Source: Lytechinus variegatus (taxonomy: Eukaryota > Echinodermata > Echinoidea > Temnopleuroida > Toxopneustidae). Taken from it: DNA of 64,000 nt. The notes beneath the pieces were generated by a model. That model was given only the letters and a program-made list of their open reading frames with translations, was not told where the DNA came from and did not search any database. Positions 23,398 to 34,985 of this stretch are shown here, in pieces. How positions within the stretch are numbered: position 1 is the stretch's first letter; each line of letters opens with the position of its first letter. The stretch lies in assembly GCF_018143015.1 (NCBI RefSeq), contig NC_054758.1, positions 18,327,001-18,391,000 on the forward strand, written 5' to 3'. Both the position numbers and the translations under genes were made by a program.

Positions 23398-23680
23398 GCT
23401 AATAATGATAATAATAATATAGGGTATTTATATTGCGCACATATCCACCTTGTTAGGTGCTCAAGGCGCTCCTATATTACCCGGCTAAGCTAGGCGTTCA
23501 TAGCGCACACAGCTTTTTAAGGAATTACTTCCTACCGGTACCCATTTACCTCACCTGGGTTGAGTGCAGCACATTGTGGATCAGTTTCTTGCTAAAGGAA
23601 ATTACGCCATGGCTGGGATTCGAACCCACGACCCTCTGTTTCAAAGTCCGAAGACTAATCCACTAGGCCACAACGCTCCA
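23398..23680 (-). mobile_element. tRNA-derived SINE (family S2), copy 1
   Basis: On the minus strand a tRNA-like head starts at about 23679, with A-box-like TGGCCTAGTGG and B box GGGTTCGAATCCC. A ~200-bp body follows, with CACCTGGGTTGAGTGCAGCA read on plus, and an ATT-rich tail near 23398. tRNA-like SINEs (SURF1) are known in sea urchins; identity with that family is not tested. Other copies are at 27757 and 33842. Confidence 0.8.
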
Positions 23681-23689
23681 TAGTAGTCT

Positions 23690-24460
23690 TTTCATTGTAC
23701 AAACCTTTTTAATTTACGATTTGAATTTCATTGATCAAAGATATACTTTAATGAAATATTTACTGCAGGGAACCCATACTAACAAGCTTTGCTTTCCAGT
23801 GGGTTCCCTTTTTTCATTTCTGTAAATTATTATTTTTTTTGTTTGCTTTACATTGTAACTTTCGTTGAATTTTGAATGAAAAAGAATAAATGCAATCAAT
23901 CAATGAAAATGCCATTAAAACTACCGTATGCTCATTTTTATATCTATTTTTTTCAGGGGGGGTTCAGCATACTATTGACTTCATTGTTTAGCGTTTTTAG
24001 TTGTCTAAACTCGATTTTTTTTAAATGAAAGAGTCCATACTTTTTTGGGGAGGGGAGGTGGCTTGGTTGGTCGCTCACCCGAAATAGAGCGTCGTCTCAT
24101 ATGCAGCCTTAAATTGTCTGGCCTTATTTTCCTTTAATATTTAATAATAAAATTTGGGGGGATTGGATTTATACTGATCTTCTTACGATATTATGTCATA
24201 CAGGTTACAGGGTGTCGTGGGAGGGGGTCCAAAAAGGAAGATTTTGATCTTGTCTTTCAATTGATTTCTTCAAAGAGGAAAAGTGTGGGAAGTGACGGAA
24301 GAAGATTAAAAAAAGCATTTTAAAGAGAGTGATGATGGGTCGCGAAAACCTCATATAACGAGCGCTTTCTTTTCATTAAAACAATCAAACCATATCTTTA
24401 GATTACTTCCCCCCCGCCCCTTCAATACTTTAGAACTGCCACTGATGCCGTTTCAGAAAG
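23690..24460. other. Non-coding, no feature recognised
   Basis: AT-rich with short G-runs. 23755-23900 resembles a retroelement 3' tail (poly-T and CAATCAATCAATG). Confidence 0.4.
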
Positions 24461-24464
24461 TAAA

Positions 24465-24622
24465 GAGGAAAGCGTTTCGTAAAATGACTTGTCGGACGCT
24501 TTATCAGACAAGTCCTGTTTTATCCGACAGTTACCATAGTAACGGTGCTTCTCAGCCCATCAAAGATCTGGCAAAGTTGTCTCTGACAACTTGTCAGACA
24601 AAACTGTCGATGAAACGCTCGA
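24465..24622. mobile_element. MITE with GCGTTTCG/CGAAACGC-like ends
   Basis: AGCGTTTCGTAAAATGACTT at the left is mirrored by CAAAACTGTCGATGAAACGCT at the right. TTGTCGGAC/TTGTCTGAC repeats and CCATAGTAACGG lie inside. The 104-codon frame running through it is not a gene. 24690-24770 is a fragment related to 40123-40252. Confidence 0.6.
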
Positions 24623-25549
24623 AAAGTCTATATGTTAACAATGAACGATCTTTGTTAGATATGAACATGACTTTTATTGATGAATACCTGGGTTTAGTAA
24701 CACAAGGGTTAGCGATTTTACGACTGATTGTACATTGTAGTCAATACAATCAATCGTAGAAAAAAATTCTATTTGAATTTTCATTTTAGGGTAATTAGTT
24801 TTGAAGGGAGGAAGCACGTACTGTTCTAGCTGATCATATTATTTAGTGCGTACTAAACAATATAATTATCAAAATCATAGTACTCGAAATTAATCAATAA
24901 ATTAAGGGGAAAGGACTGTAGTGGACAGTTGTATCGGGGCGTTTATTCAATTACTCGGAAGTTGACTTATCAAATATAATTATGGAGTTAGGTACTCATG
25001 TCCTTCCCCAATGCAGATGGGATTAATTACCCGAATTCCAAATCTTATTATAAATTATATAGAAATAATCATATTTTTATGAGCAAGCGGTCAGACTTCT
25101 GAGGATGAACATAGATGAAATACCTCTTTTATTTTAGTATATAGGCCTGTGATGCTAGTCTGCTTGCACATGCGTGCTTTTTATTTTCGTTTCTGCCTTG
25201 AAAATCGTGGCTAATAACAGTTTATCCAGCTTGTAAATATTCATTCATTCCAGCCATTGTATTGACCTAGATTTATTATAATATCCCATTTCCGTTTTAA
25301 TAATCAATATAATAGTAGTTGGTTTTTTATGCCCTATCGTGGAAATCAGGATATACGTAACTAACGTTAAAATTTTAATGGACAGCATGGTTTACCTGTT
25401 ATTATTTTTGTCCTTGAACGCATGGGCTTGCGATACCACGAAATATCTATGGGAGTTCATTATATTGCTATCACCCACCCCCCCCCCCCTGCTCGGATCG
25501 AATTTTCGCCACTGCTATAGGGCGACTCATTGCTCCATGCATTAATCAT

Positions 25550-25690
25550 TGTAAAGGATTGTTTTATTTCCAATTCGTCTAATGCTGATTCGTCCGATTG
25601 CCAACTCGTCGACTATCATTTGGTCTGCCATCAGTTCGTCCACCAGCAAATTCGTCCACTCACCATTTCGTCTAATAACCAGTTAAAAAA
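25550..25690. repeat. Degenerate ~17-bp tandem repeat (ATTCGTCC)
   Basis: Units such as CAATTCGTCTAAT, GATTCGTCCGATT and CAGTTCGTCCACC repeat about seven times with drift. Confidence 0.7.
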
Positions 25691-26589
25691 TAATGTTTCC
25701 AATACAAATGGATACCTGAGGTGCTTCCCCTGCACCCTTGCTTCCCAGGGCCATGGCCCGCCCCCCCCCCCACTTAGTGTCATTAAGGGTACGCCTATGC
25801 TCGTTCCCTCCCTTTGAAAGCACCCCCTATCGAAGATCTGCCAAAATTTCTGAACCCCCTTTGGAAGGCTTTTTCTGCCTTGGAGACCCCTATATCCGGA
25901 ACATTGCTCAGTGTACCCCCCCCCCCTCTATCTCAGGTGAGCTCTCATTCCAACAAAAGGTGCGTAGGCTTACTTTCCTTTTCAAAATAAAATAATCCCG
26001 AATGCTTTCAAAACTATAGCAGGAATTTCAGGAATTTGATCCCGGGATTTGATCAATTTTCTATGTTCTCCAAGATATTTTATACCCCCCTTTTAAATTT
26101 CTCAGAAGTCCAAAGAGAGAGATAAAAAACCCCCCGTTTAAAAGAATTCTCTGGGTGAAAATACAACCCCCCTTATTTACAATCGCAGGCCGGACTTGTC
26201 CCGCGAAAAAGTACCTCTTAACGGACATTTTGGGAACACGCATGCGGTCCTTCCGACCCCGGAGAGAGAAGGCCGGGGCCATGGGTATCTGCATTTCAAA
26301 AAGGTCAATTTCGTCGGTAGTTTATATTCTGACGGCCTTTTTAAACGCATCTGTTTTATGAGAGCTTCTGAGAGGGCATCAAGATAGCAAAGAGGGAATA
26401 TTAGTCATTTTTATTACTACAAATGGTTTCGTAACACTGTCAATAAATGATTTTATGTCTTGGTAGTATTCATTTGTTTTTCTCCCGTAATATTTCTTTA
26501 AAATATTCGCAGTGCTATGATAATAAGCCTTTAGCTAGTTCAACCACATCTGTGTACCCGTTTTTAATGGATCTCTCACTAAAAACAAG

Positions 26590-26902
26590 TCACTGACCTC
26601 GAACGAATTAAAAAACGAGTCTGTAGAATTATGCTTGGATCATTGTATACTACATAATTATGCCGATGCTTGCCGAATTTGTAACCTTCAGATACCTTGG
26701 AATCTAGAAGAAAAAAATTATGCGCCGAATTTGCCAAATCTCTGGTAGAAAACCCCATTGTCGCACTTGGTTACCACCTAAAAAGAAAGTTTACATGATG
26801 TTAAGAAACACCCCCAAATTCCAACAATTTAAATGCAAAACAAACCGCTATCGTAATAGTTCCCTGCCCTATCTTATCGATCTACTAAATGAAACTTAAG
26901 CA
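26590..26902 (+). mobile_element. LINE relic, C-terminal tail of an RT
   Basis: Frames with one or two shifts read ERIKKRVCRIMLGSLYT, then KCKTNRYRNSSLPYLIDLLN and a stop. This is the usual tail of jockey/CR1-group elements (an R-x-CRIxLG motif and a final Y-RNSSLPYL motif). The RT core is absent. Confidence 0.65.
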
Positions 26903-27239
26903 AAACAATTTTTTTAAATATAATAAAGTAATAATGTACTTCAGTTTTAGCTCACCATATGCCGAGATAAAAATACAATATCAATATATGGTTCGTTACT
27001 TTTGTTTTGTTTTGTATGATACTGTATTTAATTTCCTTCCCTGGAATTAAATGATTTTTTCTTCCTTGACCGAATCAATTTACCAGACTTAGTTTTATAC
27101 TTCTCATGATCCTTTTACCTTACAATCTTATGTTTGCATGATTTACAATGTTTATTTGTGTACCTTCATATGTTTTCCAGTTAGACGAGCAGGCCATTAA
27201 ATGAAAGTCCGCTTTTGTTTCTTGATTTATAATTGTATT

Positions 27240-27740
27240 CTTATGCTTTGTCCTTTCTCTCTCTGTCTCTCCCCCTCTCTCTCTATCTTTTTATCTTTAC
27301 ACTCATTTTTGATCTGTAACTGTTCTCCATCATATTATCTGTGCTTCTAATGTTACTTTGCGAGACATTATGTTATTTTGATATTGTGAATTCGAGTTAT
27401 AACGCAAACGTTTTACATATTATATGAAATGCAATTATTACATTTTTTGGTATATTTCGTTTTCCTACATACACACATGAATGCTTCAATTTCTTTTTCG
27501 TTTCTTTTTTTCATTTCCCTTACCTTTCTACCAACTCATTCAAGCCTTTTCATTCCCACTTCTCCACCCCATGATTTATCCTTTTCTAAACATCTCTTAC
27601 TCTCTTTCTCTCTCCCTGTTTTCCTTTCTCTTATCCCATATTTCATCCTCTCCTTCTTTTCTATGTTTCTTTCTCTCTTTCTTTATGCCATCCTTTCAAC
27701 CCCTAGTCTGTTAAAAGTTGTATTTAGTCTTAAGATGTAG
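27240..27740. other. Pyrimidine-rich tract
   Basis: Strong CT/TC bias on the plus strand gives two long overlapping open frames rich in F, S, L and P. Composition explains them; no start context or family match supports a gene. Confidence 0.6.
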
Positions 27741-27756
27741 TTATTTCATATTATCA

Positions 27757-28042
27757 TAATAATAATATTACCAACATTCTTATATAGCGCATATCACTGC
27801 CAAATGCGTCCCTATGCGCTTCATTGGATATTATTACCCTGGCTTTAGCCCCGCAGCCTTTTACAGCGCGGTGGCATTTCAAGGAATAAATTCCTGCCAG
27901 GTACCCACTTACCTCACCTGGGTCGAGTGCAGCACAACGTGGACGAATTTCTTGCTGAAGGAAATTACGCCATGGCTGGGATTCGAACCCACGACCCTCT
28001 GTTTCAAAGTCCGAAGACTAATCCACTGGGCCATAACGCTCC
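27757..28042 (-). mobile_element. tRNA-derived SINE (family S2), copy 2
   Basis: Near-identical to 23398-23680 over the tRNA-like head (28042 to about 27965) and the body, with an AATAATAAT tail at the low-coordinate end. Confidence 0.8.
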
Positions 28043-28769
28043 ACTATGTAATTGAATTGTGAAAATGATGTGTAATCAAATTTTTAACATTACAATTGTA
28101 AACTTCATGTAATTCAGCGTTTGGGCTGCGATATGTTGTTTTGCCAATAAATACCATTTTACTACTACTACTACTACTACATCTTACCAATGGGGTGGGG
28201 GTGTCTCCAAGTAGGTATGTTCATAAATTCAATCAATGCGAGAGTAACATGAGTTCGAAATGAGTGTAAATGATATCAAAATTATTTTGAAAGTAATTGT
28301 CAGGAAAGAAATTTAGTTATACATTTGAATAGTTCAATAAATATTTACTCGGTCGAGGTTGTAGAGAAGGCTTATAGACAAGCAGGTACATGTGTTTTGT
28401 ATACTTTAAAAGCAAGCTTTAGAAACGATTGATACCCCCCCCCCCTCTTAAGAGTACAAGTGTACCAGGTTTATGTCATATTTTGCACAGGTGTTAGAAA
28501 TATTTATTAGGCGAAGCATTTTCATACAGGTGTCGTAAATAACCAGAAGGTGATCTAGCATTGATGAGTGTAGATGTACAGATACACAGGAAGTGTCTTT
28601 TATTAATAAGAATGTGTTGCTTTATGCACTCATCTGTTATTGAAATCCTTTGAATTACTTTATAGAAATTTTACAGTCAGACCTAGTAACGGTAGGGTAT
28701 ATTAGGAGGTTAATTTCAGTAATTCAGGGAGAACCACCTAAGCCAGAATAGACTACAGATGTTCGTGTA

Positions 28770-29095
28770 GGCAGTTTTAAGTTAAAACTGAGGGACTACG
28801 TCGGTGACGAGATAACGACCCCAGCTGCCGCCGGTTCTCCACCGACATGACTGGTCAAAATTCATGTCATCATTGGGGGCTCGATCTCGTCCACTAATTC
28901 GTTGAAGCCACATCTCTCTTATCTGGGGGCTACTCATCGAGGGGTAACACAGTCTGCGGAGGCCGAGGCCGAGTGGAAGAGACATCGCAACCTGCGGAGG
29001 CCAGGAACTGGACCGACCACCAGGGCCAAGTGGGGCGTGTCAGACCAGATAGGATGATGGGGGCTCACATCAACGATTACCGTTTAAGTTAAGTT
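28770..29095. other. GC-rich island of unknown origin
   Basis: A ~320-bp block is much GC-richer than its flanks, with CTGCGGAGGCC occurring twice (about 28954 and 28994). A 67-codon minus frame exists, but I do not recognise it. It could be a retrotransposon LTR/UTR piece or an exon relic. Confidence 0.3.
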
Positions 29096-29975
29096 ATATT
29101 TTGTTATCCATAACCCACATCATGTATATTTCGTGTACAATCATTGTCAAAGAAACCAAAAGAAATATTGAAAAGGTTTGATTAAATCTTTCATAACTGT
29201 AATCCTCAGTTTTTACGTATTCCTTATTTGGTGTCAAGCAGCAGTAGTTAAATAATTAAAAAGTCACTTCCCACGTGACAGTAATCTCTTCCGAACACAA
29301 AGTTAACTGGTTAAGGAACTGAACTTCTGAAGAAAACGTATAATTCACATTTTTCTTGTATTCCTAAAATTTCCCAAACCTAAATTATACGGTAGATTTT
29401 CTGGAGAGCAAATGAAAATTATTCTTGAACTTCTCAAGCTCAAAACCAGTGGCGTGCAGATGGGGGGCTTAAGGGCACTTCCCCCCCAAATAAAAGTACT
29501 ATCAAGAAAAAAAATGGATAGGAAAGGAAAGAGAGAAGGGTGAAATGTGATATTGTTTTCTGAATATCATGTCAAAATCTATCACAAAATTGGATATTTG
29601 TAATAAAAATGTCGAAATTTTGTCTCATGATTACGCCACAACTCAAAACTTTAGGCTACTATTCCATTGTATAAAACAAGGAATTTCAATTCAATTCAAT
29701 TTAAAACGGTCTAGGCCCATTAATAATTTCTTTTCGTTAAAAGTCAAATTTCAAAAGTTTACAAATAGAATGATTCAGCACTGTAACAAAATCAAATAGG
29801 CCTAAAGGCATAAAGTATATAGGTATATGAAATAAAATTCAATTCAATTTATTCAGGTCCATAAAGGAAATTTGTTTTGGGAATTACAAACATACATTTC
29901 ATGACAACATCTAAAAATACATGAGTGAAAGACATACAAAGTATGCACAGCAATTATAAAGAAATAGTGCACCAT

Positions 29976-30240
29976 CGTAGGCGGCGGAAGGGGGGCGGCC
30001 TCCCCTAAAATTTTTGTTGATAACCTTTTTTTTGGCTTGTCAATATTTTTACCTCTGTCCATCCTAAAATTTCAGGTAGACCCCCATAAATTTGTTTTGC
30101 GTGTCAAATTTTTTACCTCTGTCCATCCTAAAATCAGGTAGACCCCCATAAATTTGTTTTGCGTGTCAATTTTTTTTACCCGTGTCCATCCAAAAATTTC
30201 AGGTAGACCCCCATAAATTCTTTTTGCTTCCGCCCCCAAT
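29976..30240. mobile_element. MITE with a 9-bp target duplication and internal ~62-bp repeats
   Basis: GTGCACCAT is repeated directly at 29967-29975 and 30241-30249. The ends CGGCGGAAGGGGG and GCTTCCGCCCCC are inverse. Inside, a unit with ACCTCTGTCCATCCTAAAAT and CAGGTAGACCCCCATAAATT is repeated about three times. Confidence 0.75.
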
Positions 30241-30792
30241 GTGCACCATTACATATATATACATCACAATATCAAGAAAGAAAAGAAAATATGTAACATA
30301 ATGCATGACATCCAATCCACAATTAAATTGTTCTTATACAATAAATTGATGAGATATAAATCAAGAGGTCTTACCGTCTCTCTCCTGCATCCAAAACAGA
30401 CATGAAGATTTATTTGAAAGTGAGGGCTATGCTGAAATCCACTAGCTGTTCATCCGAAGCGTCAATGACCACGACTGTGCAGTGAAGCGACGACTATATC
30501 AAATGACGATGGGCAAAATGCAACAATCGCGGTTTATTATTTTATTTCATCATGCACTCGCTTTGAAATATAATGTACCTGGTCACGTGATTGAAGCAAC
30601 AGAAAATGCACCATCCAGCCAGGGTTGTGGGTGAAACCATGTCATTGCTCAATAGCGTCTCGAAAATTCCCTTGAATAACGTTTTTAGTTTGATGGAAAG
30701 GAGAGGAGAGCGAGAATTTGCTGCGTGCTTATCTCTTTTCTAGCCTTTAGTAAGCGCTGTCGCTTTTTAAGGCCTATTCTTCAATATCGAAT

Positions 30793-31087
30793 GGCCAGGG
30801 GCGGATCCAGGATTTTTCGAAGGGGGGGCACATTTTTCCGAGGAAAAATTTGACAAGAAAAAGGAAAAAGGGTTTTAACCAAAAATTGATGGGGTTTCGT
30901 TCACGAAAAAATCTGACGTGTAAAAAAAGGGGGGGGGTAACAACAAAATTAGTGGAATTTGTCCACGAAAAAAATGACAAGCATAAAAAGAGGGGGCACA
31001 CTTCTGTTTTAACGGCATTTTTACATTACAAATTCTAACTATGCCTCTCAAAAAGCGGGGGCACGGGCCGGCTGGGTCCGCCAGTGC
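30793..31087. mobile_element. hAT-like MITE with GGGCGGATCCAGG ends
   Basis: Left CCAGGGGCGGATCCAGG and right GCTGGGTCCGCCAGTG are inverse. The flanks CGAATGGC and CGAATGAC look like an 8-bp target duplication with one mismatch, as expected for the hAT superfamily. Interior units AAAATTTGACAAG/AAAAATGACAAGC repeat imperfectly. Confidence 0.7.
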
Positions 31088-31833
31088 GAATGACAGAGTG
31101 AAAATGTCTATGTCAAATTTATACGCTTTTCCTATTTGCATGATCAATTTCGGAAGACAAAGTAGAAATGCTTCGCATCCAACCCAATAAATATAATTGC
31201 TTGCTTTGACAGCCAAGGAGACGGTAGTATGATATTTTCTTCTCAGTCATTTTGTATCTATTTCTATTGAGGTAATTCCCGAAGGAACTCGGCAAAGAAG
31301 CTTTCTCGCTGCATTAGCGCCAAACTGATATCATAACGAACGACATATGAAACGTTTTACGTCGAGGTTAATCAGCCATAGTGGCCGACCGTTAAGTATC
31401 TCTATCATATCTTTGCATAAGTTTATAGCGTTATGGTTGCATTCTCAATTTCGGTATATTCAATTACTTTTTTTAAAAAGAAATTGATTTTCTATTGAGA
31501 AGGAAACACGCCACGCCCTTAACTTAAGTAACGACAGATGCACGTATCATTCCTATTTCTTTCTCCCTTCTTTCATAATTTTATACAAACATTTGTTAGT
31601 ATTTTATTTAAAAATATCATATTTCACCCTTCTCTCTTTACTTTTCTTCCATTTCACTCCTTGATATCCTATGCCAATTATTATCGCCCATCACTCTTCT
31701 TTAATTCTCTCTCCCTTTCATCTTCCTGTTCTTAAAAAAATGAAATATAAAAGAAAAATAGATTGTTCTTCGGCTCTTTTCGTGTATCGTCTCTCTCTCT
31801 CTCTTTATCTGGCTCTCTTTCTCCTCTCTTTAT

Positions 31834-32254
31834 TAAAGGGGAAGTTCACCCCGAAGAAAAGTTTGTTGTAAAAATAGCAGAAACGATAATTAATATGGGT
31901 GAAGGTTTGAGGAAATCCATTAAGGATTTAGAAAAATATTAGAATTTTAAGTTTTGGGATTTGTGACGTCATGAAAGAGCAGCTGCCCCATACGTTATGT
32001 AATATAAAGAACAGAAATTTTAATTTTTAAATGGTTCGTCGTGACTTATTTTTTTTCTTATGAACAGGTGTGAAATAATTTGTCTATTGACATACTAAAG
32101 GTACAGTATAATAACCATTTTCATTTTTCTGAGAAAACGACATTTGAATGATTTTTTTTAATCATGCGCTATGTAATATGAAAGCTGCTCGCATATGACT
32201 TCACAAATCAAATAATGAAAAATCTAATAAGTTTTGTATTCTTTGATGGATTTT

Positions 32255-32260
<6 letters not shown>
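31834..32260. mobile_element. MITE family B, copy 1 (right end replaced by TA run)
   Basis: It starts TTAAAGGGGAAGTTCACCCC and contains GGTGAAGGTTTGAGGAAA and GTGACGTCATGAAAGAGCAG, with an inverse GCTGCTCGCATATGACTTCAC near 32180. The right terminus is lost in the TA microsatellite at 32260-32310. Other copies are at 48600 and 53431. Confidence 0.7.

Positions 32261-32310
<50 letters not shown>
32260..32310. repeat. TA microsatellite
   Basis: About 25 TA repeats. The same TA type resumes at 33138-33189 and passes into a TG run to about 33226. Confidence 0.95.
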
Positions 32311-32312
<2 letters not shown>

Positions 32313-33128
32313 CTATTTTACTCAGGTACTTTTTACTGCTAAACTTCGACTGTTGGCGGTGAGGCCCTTTTCAGATTTTCCTGTTTTGGAGCCGGAGATT
32401 CGCCATTGTCATCTTGCAGTCATGGCAACGCGTCTTTAGATGCGTTTTTTACAGTGCGCTTCCTCCATCTTCAGCGCATTGATTTCTTTGAAAGGTGAGT
32501 TTCACAATCCGTATGCCCATGAACAGACGTGTTTTTCACGACTGTTTCAGAAACGGATTTTGAATTCTCTTTTTTTGTCACATCATGGGCACTGACGAAG
32601 AGTGTGACTTTACCTTTCAATTTTGAGAGCTATGCTCCTTTTAAAATCTATGATTTTATTTTTACGGCATTTACTATACCATTTATGATTATTTTATTCC
32701 ATATGCCGAAGCAGACTATTTCTATTTTACTCAGGTACTTTTTACTGCTAAACTTCGACTGTTGGCGGTGAGGCCCTTTTCAGATTTTCCTGTTTTGGAG
32801 CCGGAGATTCGCCATTATCATCTTGCAGTCATGGCAACGCGTCTTTAGATGCGTTTTTTACAGTGCGCTTCCTCCATCTTCAGCGCATTGATTTCTTTGA
32901 AAGGTGAGTTTCACAATCCGTATGCCCATGAACAGACGTGTTTTTCACGACTGTTTCAGAAACGGATTTTGAATTCTCTTTTTTTGTCACATCATGGGCA
33001 CTGACGAAGAGTGTGACTTTACCTTTCAATTTTGAGAGCTATGCTCCTTTTAAAATCTATGATTTTATTTTTACGGCATTTACTATACCATTTATGATTA
33101 TTTTATTCCATATGCCGAAGCAGACTAT
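32311..33128. repeat. 409-bp tandem duplication
   Basis: 32311-32719 is followed head-to-tail by 32720-33128. The copies are nearly identical (for example CCATTGTC versus CCATTATC). Each holds the same 80-codon open frame, but it has no recognisable domain. TA runs sit at both outer edges. Near-identity implies a recent event or a collapsed/expanded assembly. Confidence 0.95.
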
Positions 33129-33131
33129 TTC

Positions 33132-33229
<98 letters not shown>

Positions 33230-33238
33230 GTGTGTGTG

Positions 33239-33841
33239 TAAAGCTTTACATGCACAACAGCTTTTTGGCAACTCTTTTTTTATTTTTAAATATTGTAAAG
33301 AAATGGATGAAGAGAACAATGGTAGGCGTAGCTTAAATCAAGGTTCCCCAGAGCTATCTATCCTTTGGAAAAATTGGTGATGCCAAAAAAATGTCTCTGT
33401 CGGGAATCGAACCCGGGCCCCCGGCTTTGAACGCCGGTGCTTTAACCACTAGACCACAGAGACGGGTTAGTGGTTAGGGCGAGCCCGATCCGATTGACCG
33501 TCAGAGAGACAGATTTTCGACACTATACCAATGATATTTTCCTTTGTCGGGTGAAGGTGAGTTTTGAACAATGACAAGCCGCCATGCCTCAGCTGGATCA
33601 AAGCTATTGCTTTGATACAGTACACGTATGGGAGAAGAGATACAAATGTGTAAAGCTTTACATGCACAACAGCTTTTTGGCAACTCTTTATTTTTAAATA
33701 TTGTAAAGAAATGGATGAAGAGAACAATGGTAGGCGTAGCTTAAATCAAGGTTCCCCAGAGCTATCTACCCTTTGGAAAAATTGGTGATGCCGAAAAAAT
33801 GTCTCTGCCGGGAATCGAACCCGGGCCCCCAGCTTTGAACG
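33239..33841. repeat. Tandem copies of the tRNA-bearing unit (~409 bp period)
   Basis: The unit beginning TAAAGCTTTACATGCACAAC occurs at 33239 and 33650. GTCTCTG... of the tRNA-like part occurs at 33393 and 33801 (offset 408). The second unit stops at about 33841, in the tRNA-like part. Same family as the palindrome arms at 21600-22352. Confidence 0.9.
33393..33463 (-). tRNA. tRNA-like sequence, anticodon UCA (tandem copy)
   Basis: The minus strand gives the same 71-nt cloverleaf as 21695-21765; here the anticodon stem CCGGC/GCCGG is perfectly Watson-Crick and the loop is again GTTCAAA. One acceptor-adjacent T-arm change (CCCGACAGAGAC) breaks a T-stem pair. Confidence 0.55.
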
Positions 33842-34068
33842 CAGGGGCGTGGGTTCGATTCCCAGCCAAAGTCTGTTTTCTTCAGCGATTAATCTCCCCG
33901 CATTGTGCTGCACTCAACCCAGGTGAGGTGAATGGGTACCCGGTAGGAGGAATTTCCTAGAATGCTTAATGCCTATAAGAACGGCAGCGCAGCTAAAGCC
34001 GGGGTAATTATAGCAATGCTTTGTATCCTCAGGCAAAAAGCGCTTTATAAATCCAGCTATTCATAGAG
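33842..34068 (+). mobile_element. tRNA-derived SINE (family S2), 5'-truncated
   Basis: It begins in the T arm (GGGTTCGATTCCCAGCC) and continues with the S2 body (GCTGCACTCAACCCAGGTGA, GGGTACCCGGTAGGAGGAAT), ending GCGCTTTATAAATCCAGC. It joins directly to the broken tRNA-like unit ending at 33841. Confidence 0.75.
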
Positions 34069-34530
34069 ATATCAACAAAATGTTATATAACATAACAAAA
34101 ATTAGTCTTGTCATTTATTCTGATAATTGAGATAGGAATATCAAGTTAAATAAAAGATGGTTCCGGGTAAAATAAACTAATCAATGCCTTAAAAATGCAG
34201 ATCATATCACTTTCCAAGTATAAAATGAAAAGAACAGAATTGCCATGCCAACATCCAATATTATCATTCACACAGTACTCGCCACCATTTTGGTATTATC
34301 GCAATAATTAGGCCTACAATACATGCAATGCAAAGAGAATGCATTTATGATATCATTTGTTAATATACATTTCTTATATTGCATTCATTCATCATATTAT
34401 TCATTTTTCATAAGAAAAATTTCTATTTTAAACAACACTTGACCTACTGTTTATACAATAGCATGTTTTCCCTCATGAAACTAATGTACCCCCCATCACG
34501 ATACATTAAGTACGGCCTATGTGTATATCA

Positions 34531-34747
34531 CACACTGCAAAAATTGCGGTGTTGATTTAACACCAGCCCGGAATCTATATATGTCCACACCAGAGAAGTG
34601 TTAAATAACACCAGTTTTGTTTTGGTCTAACACCAGATAGGTGTTTATACTACACCAATTAGTATTATGTTGTTTCAATACTTCTCTGGTGTGGACATAT
34701 ATAATTTACGGGCTGGTGTTAAATCAACACCGGAGTTTTGCAGTGTA
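34531..34747. mobile_element. MITE family C, copy 2
   Basis: The ends ACTGCAAAAATTGCGGTGTT and ACACCGGAGTTTTGCAGTGT are inverse. The inner arms ATCTATATATGTCCACACCA / TGGTGTGGACATATATAAT also pair. Confidence 0.85.
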
Positions 34748-34769
34748 GCGACAGTGTTATACAATAGAA

Positions 34770-34985
34770 AATGGGGTGTTGCAAAAAAATATATTAGCAA
34801 TCAATTTTAAAATTTAAATTTTAGCAGAAGCCAATCAGATTACACTCCTTGTAAGAAGCAGATTTAAAATCAATCGCAAATTTACAATTAATTGCGAGAC
34901 ATACTATTGATCAATGGACCAAAAGTAGACTGGAAAATGTGGAAATTGATCGCAAGTTTCGTGCAGTGCTCCATAAGACTAGAGG
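34770..34985. mobile_element. MITE family G (GGGGTGTTGCAA), copy 1
   Basis: GGGGTGTTGCAAAAAAATAT at the left and ATCGCAAGTTTCGTGCAGTGCTCC at the right resemble the more intact pair at 38637-39067. The TGGGG...TTGCAA/TTGCAA...CCCCA ends are degenerate here. Confidence 0.5.

Noticed and set aside
24445-24759. 104-codon plus-strand frame
   Set aside because: It crosses a MITE with inverse ends at 24465-24622; no domain and no conserved start context.
27429-27740. 103-codon frame with apparent hydrophobic segments
   Set aside because: CT-rich DNA yields F/L/S/P-rich peptides; a second frame is open over the same bases.
32938-33336. 132-codon frame with poly-(IY) and poly-(CV)
   Set aside because: The tail is a translated TA/TG microsatellite, and the head is duplicated in the 409-bp repeat with no domain.
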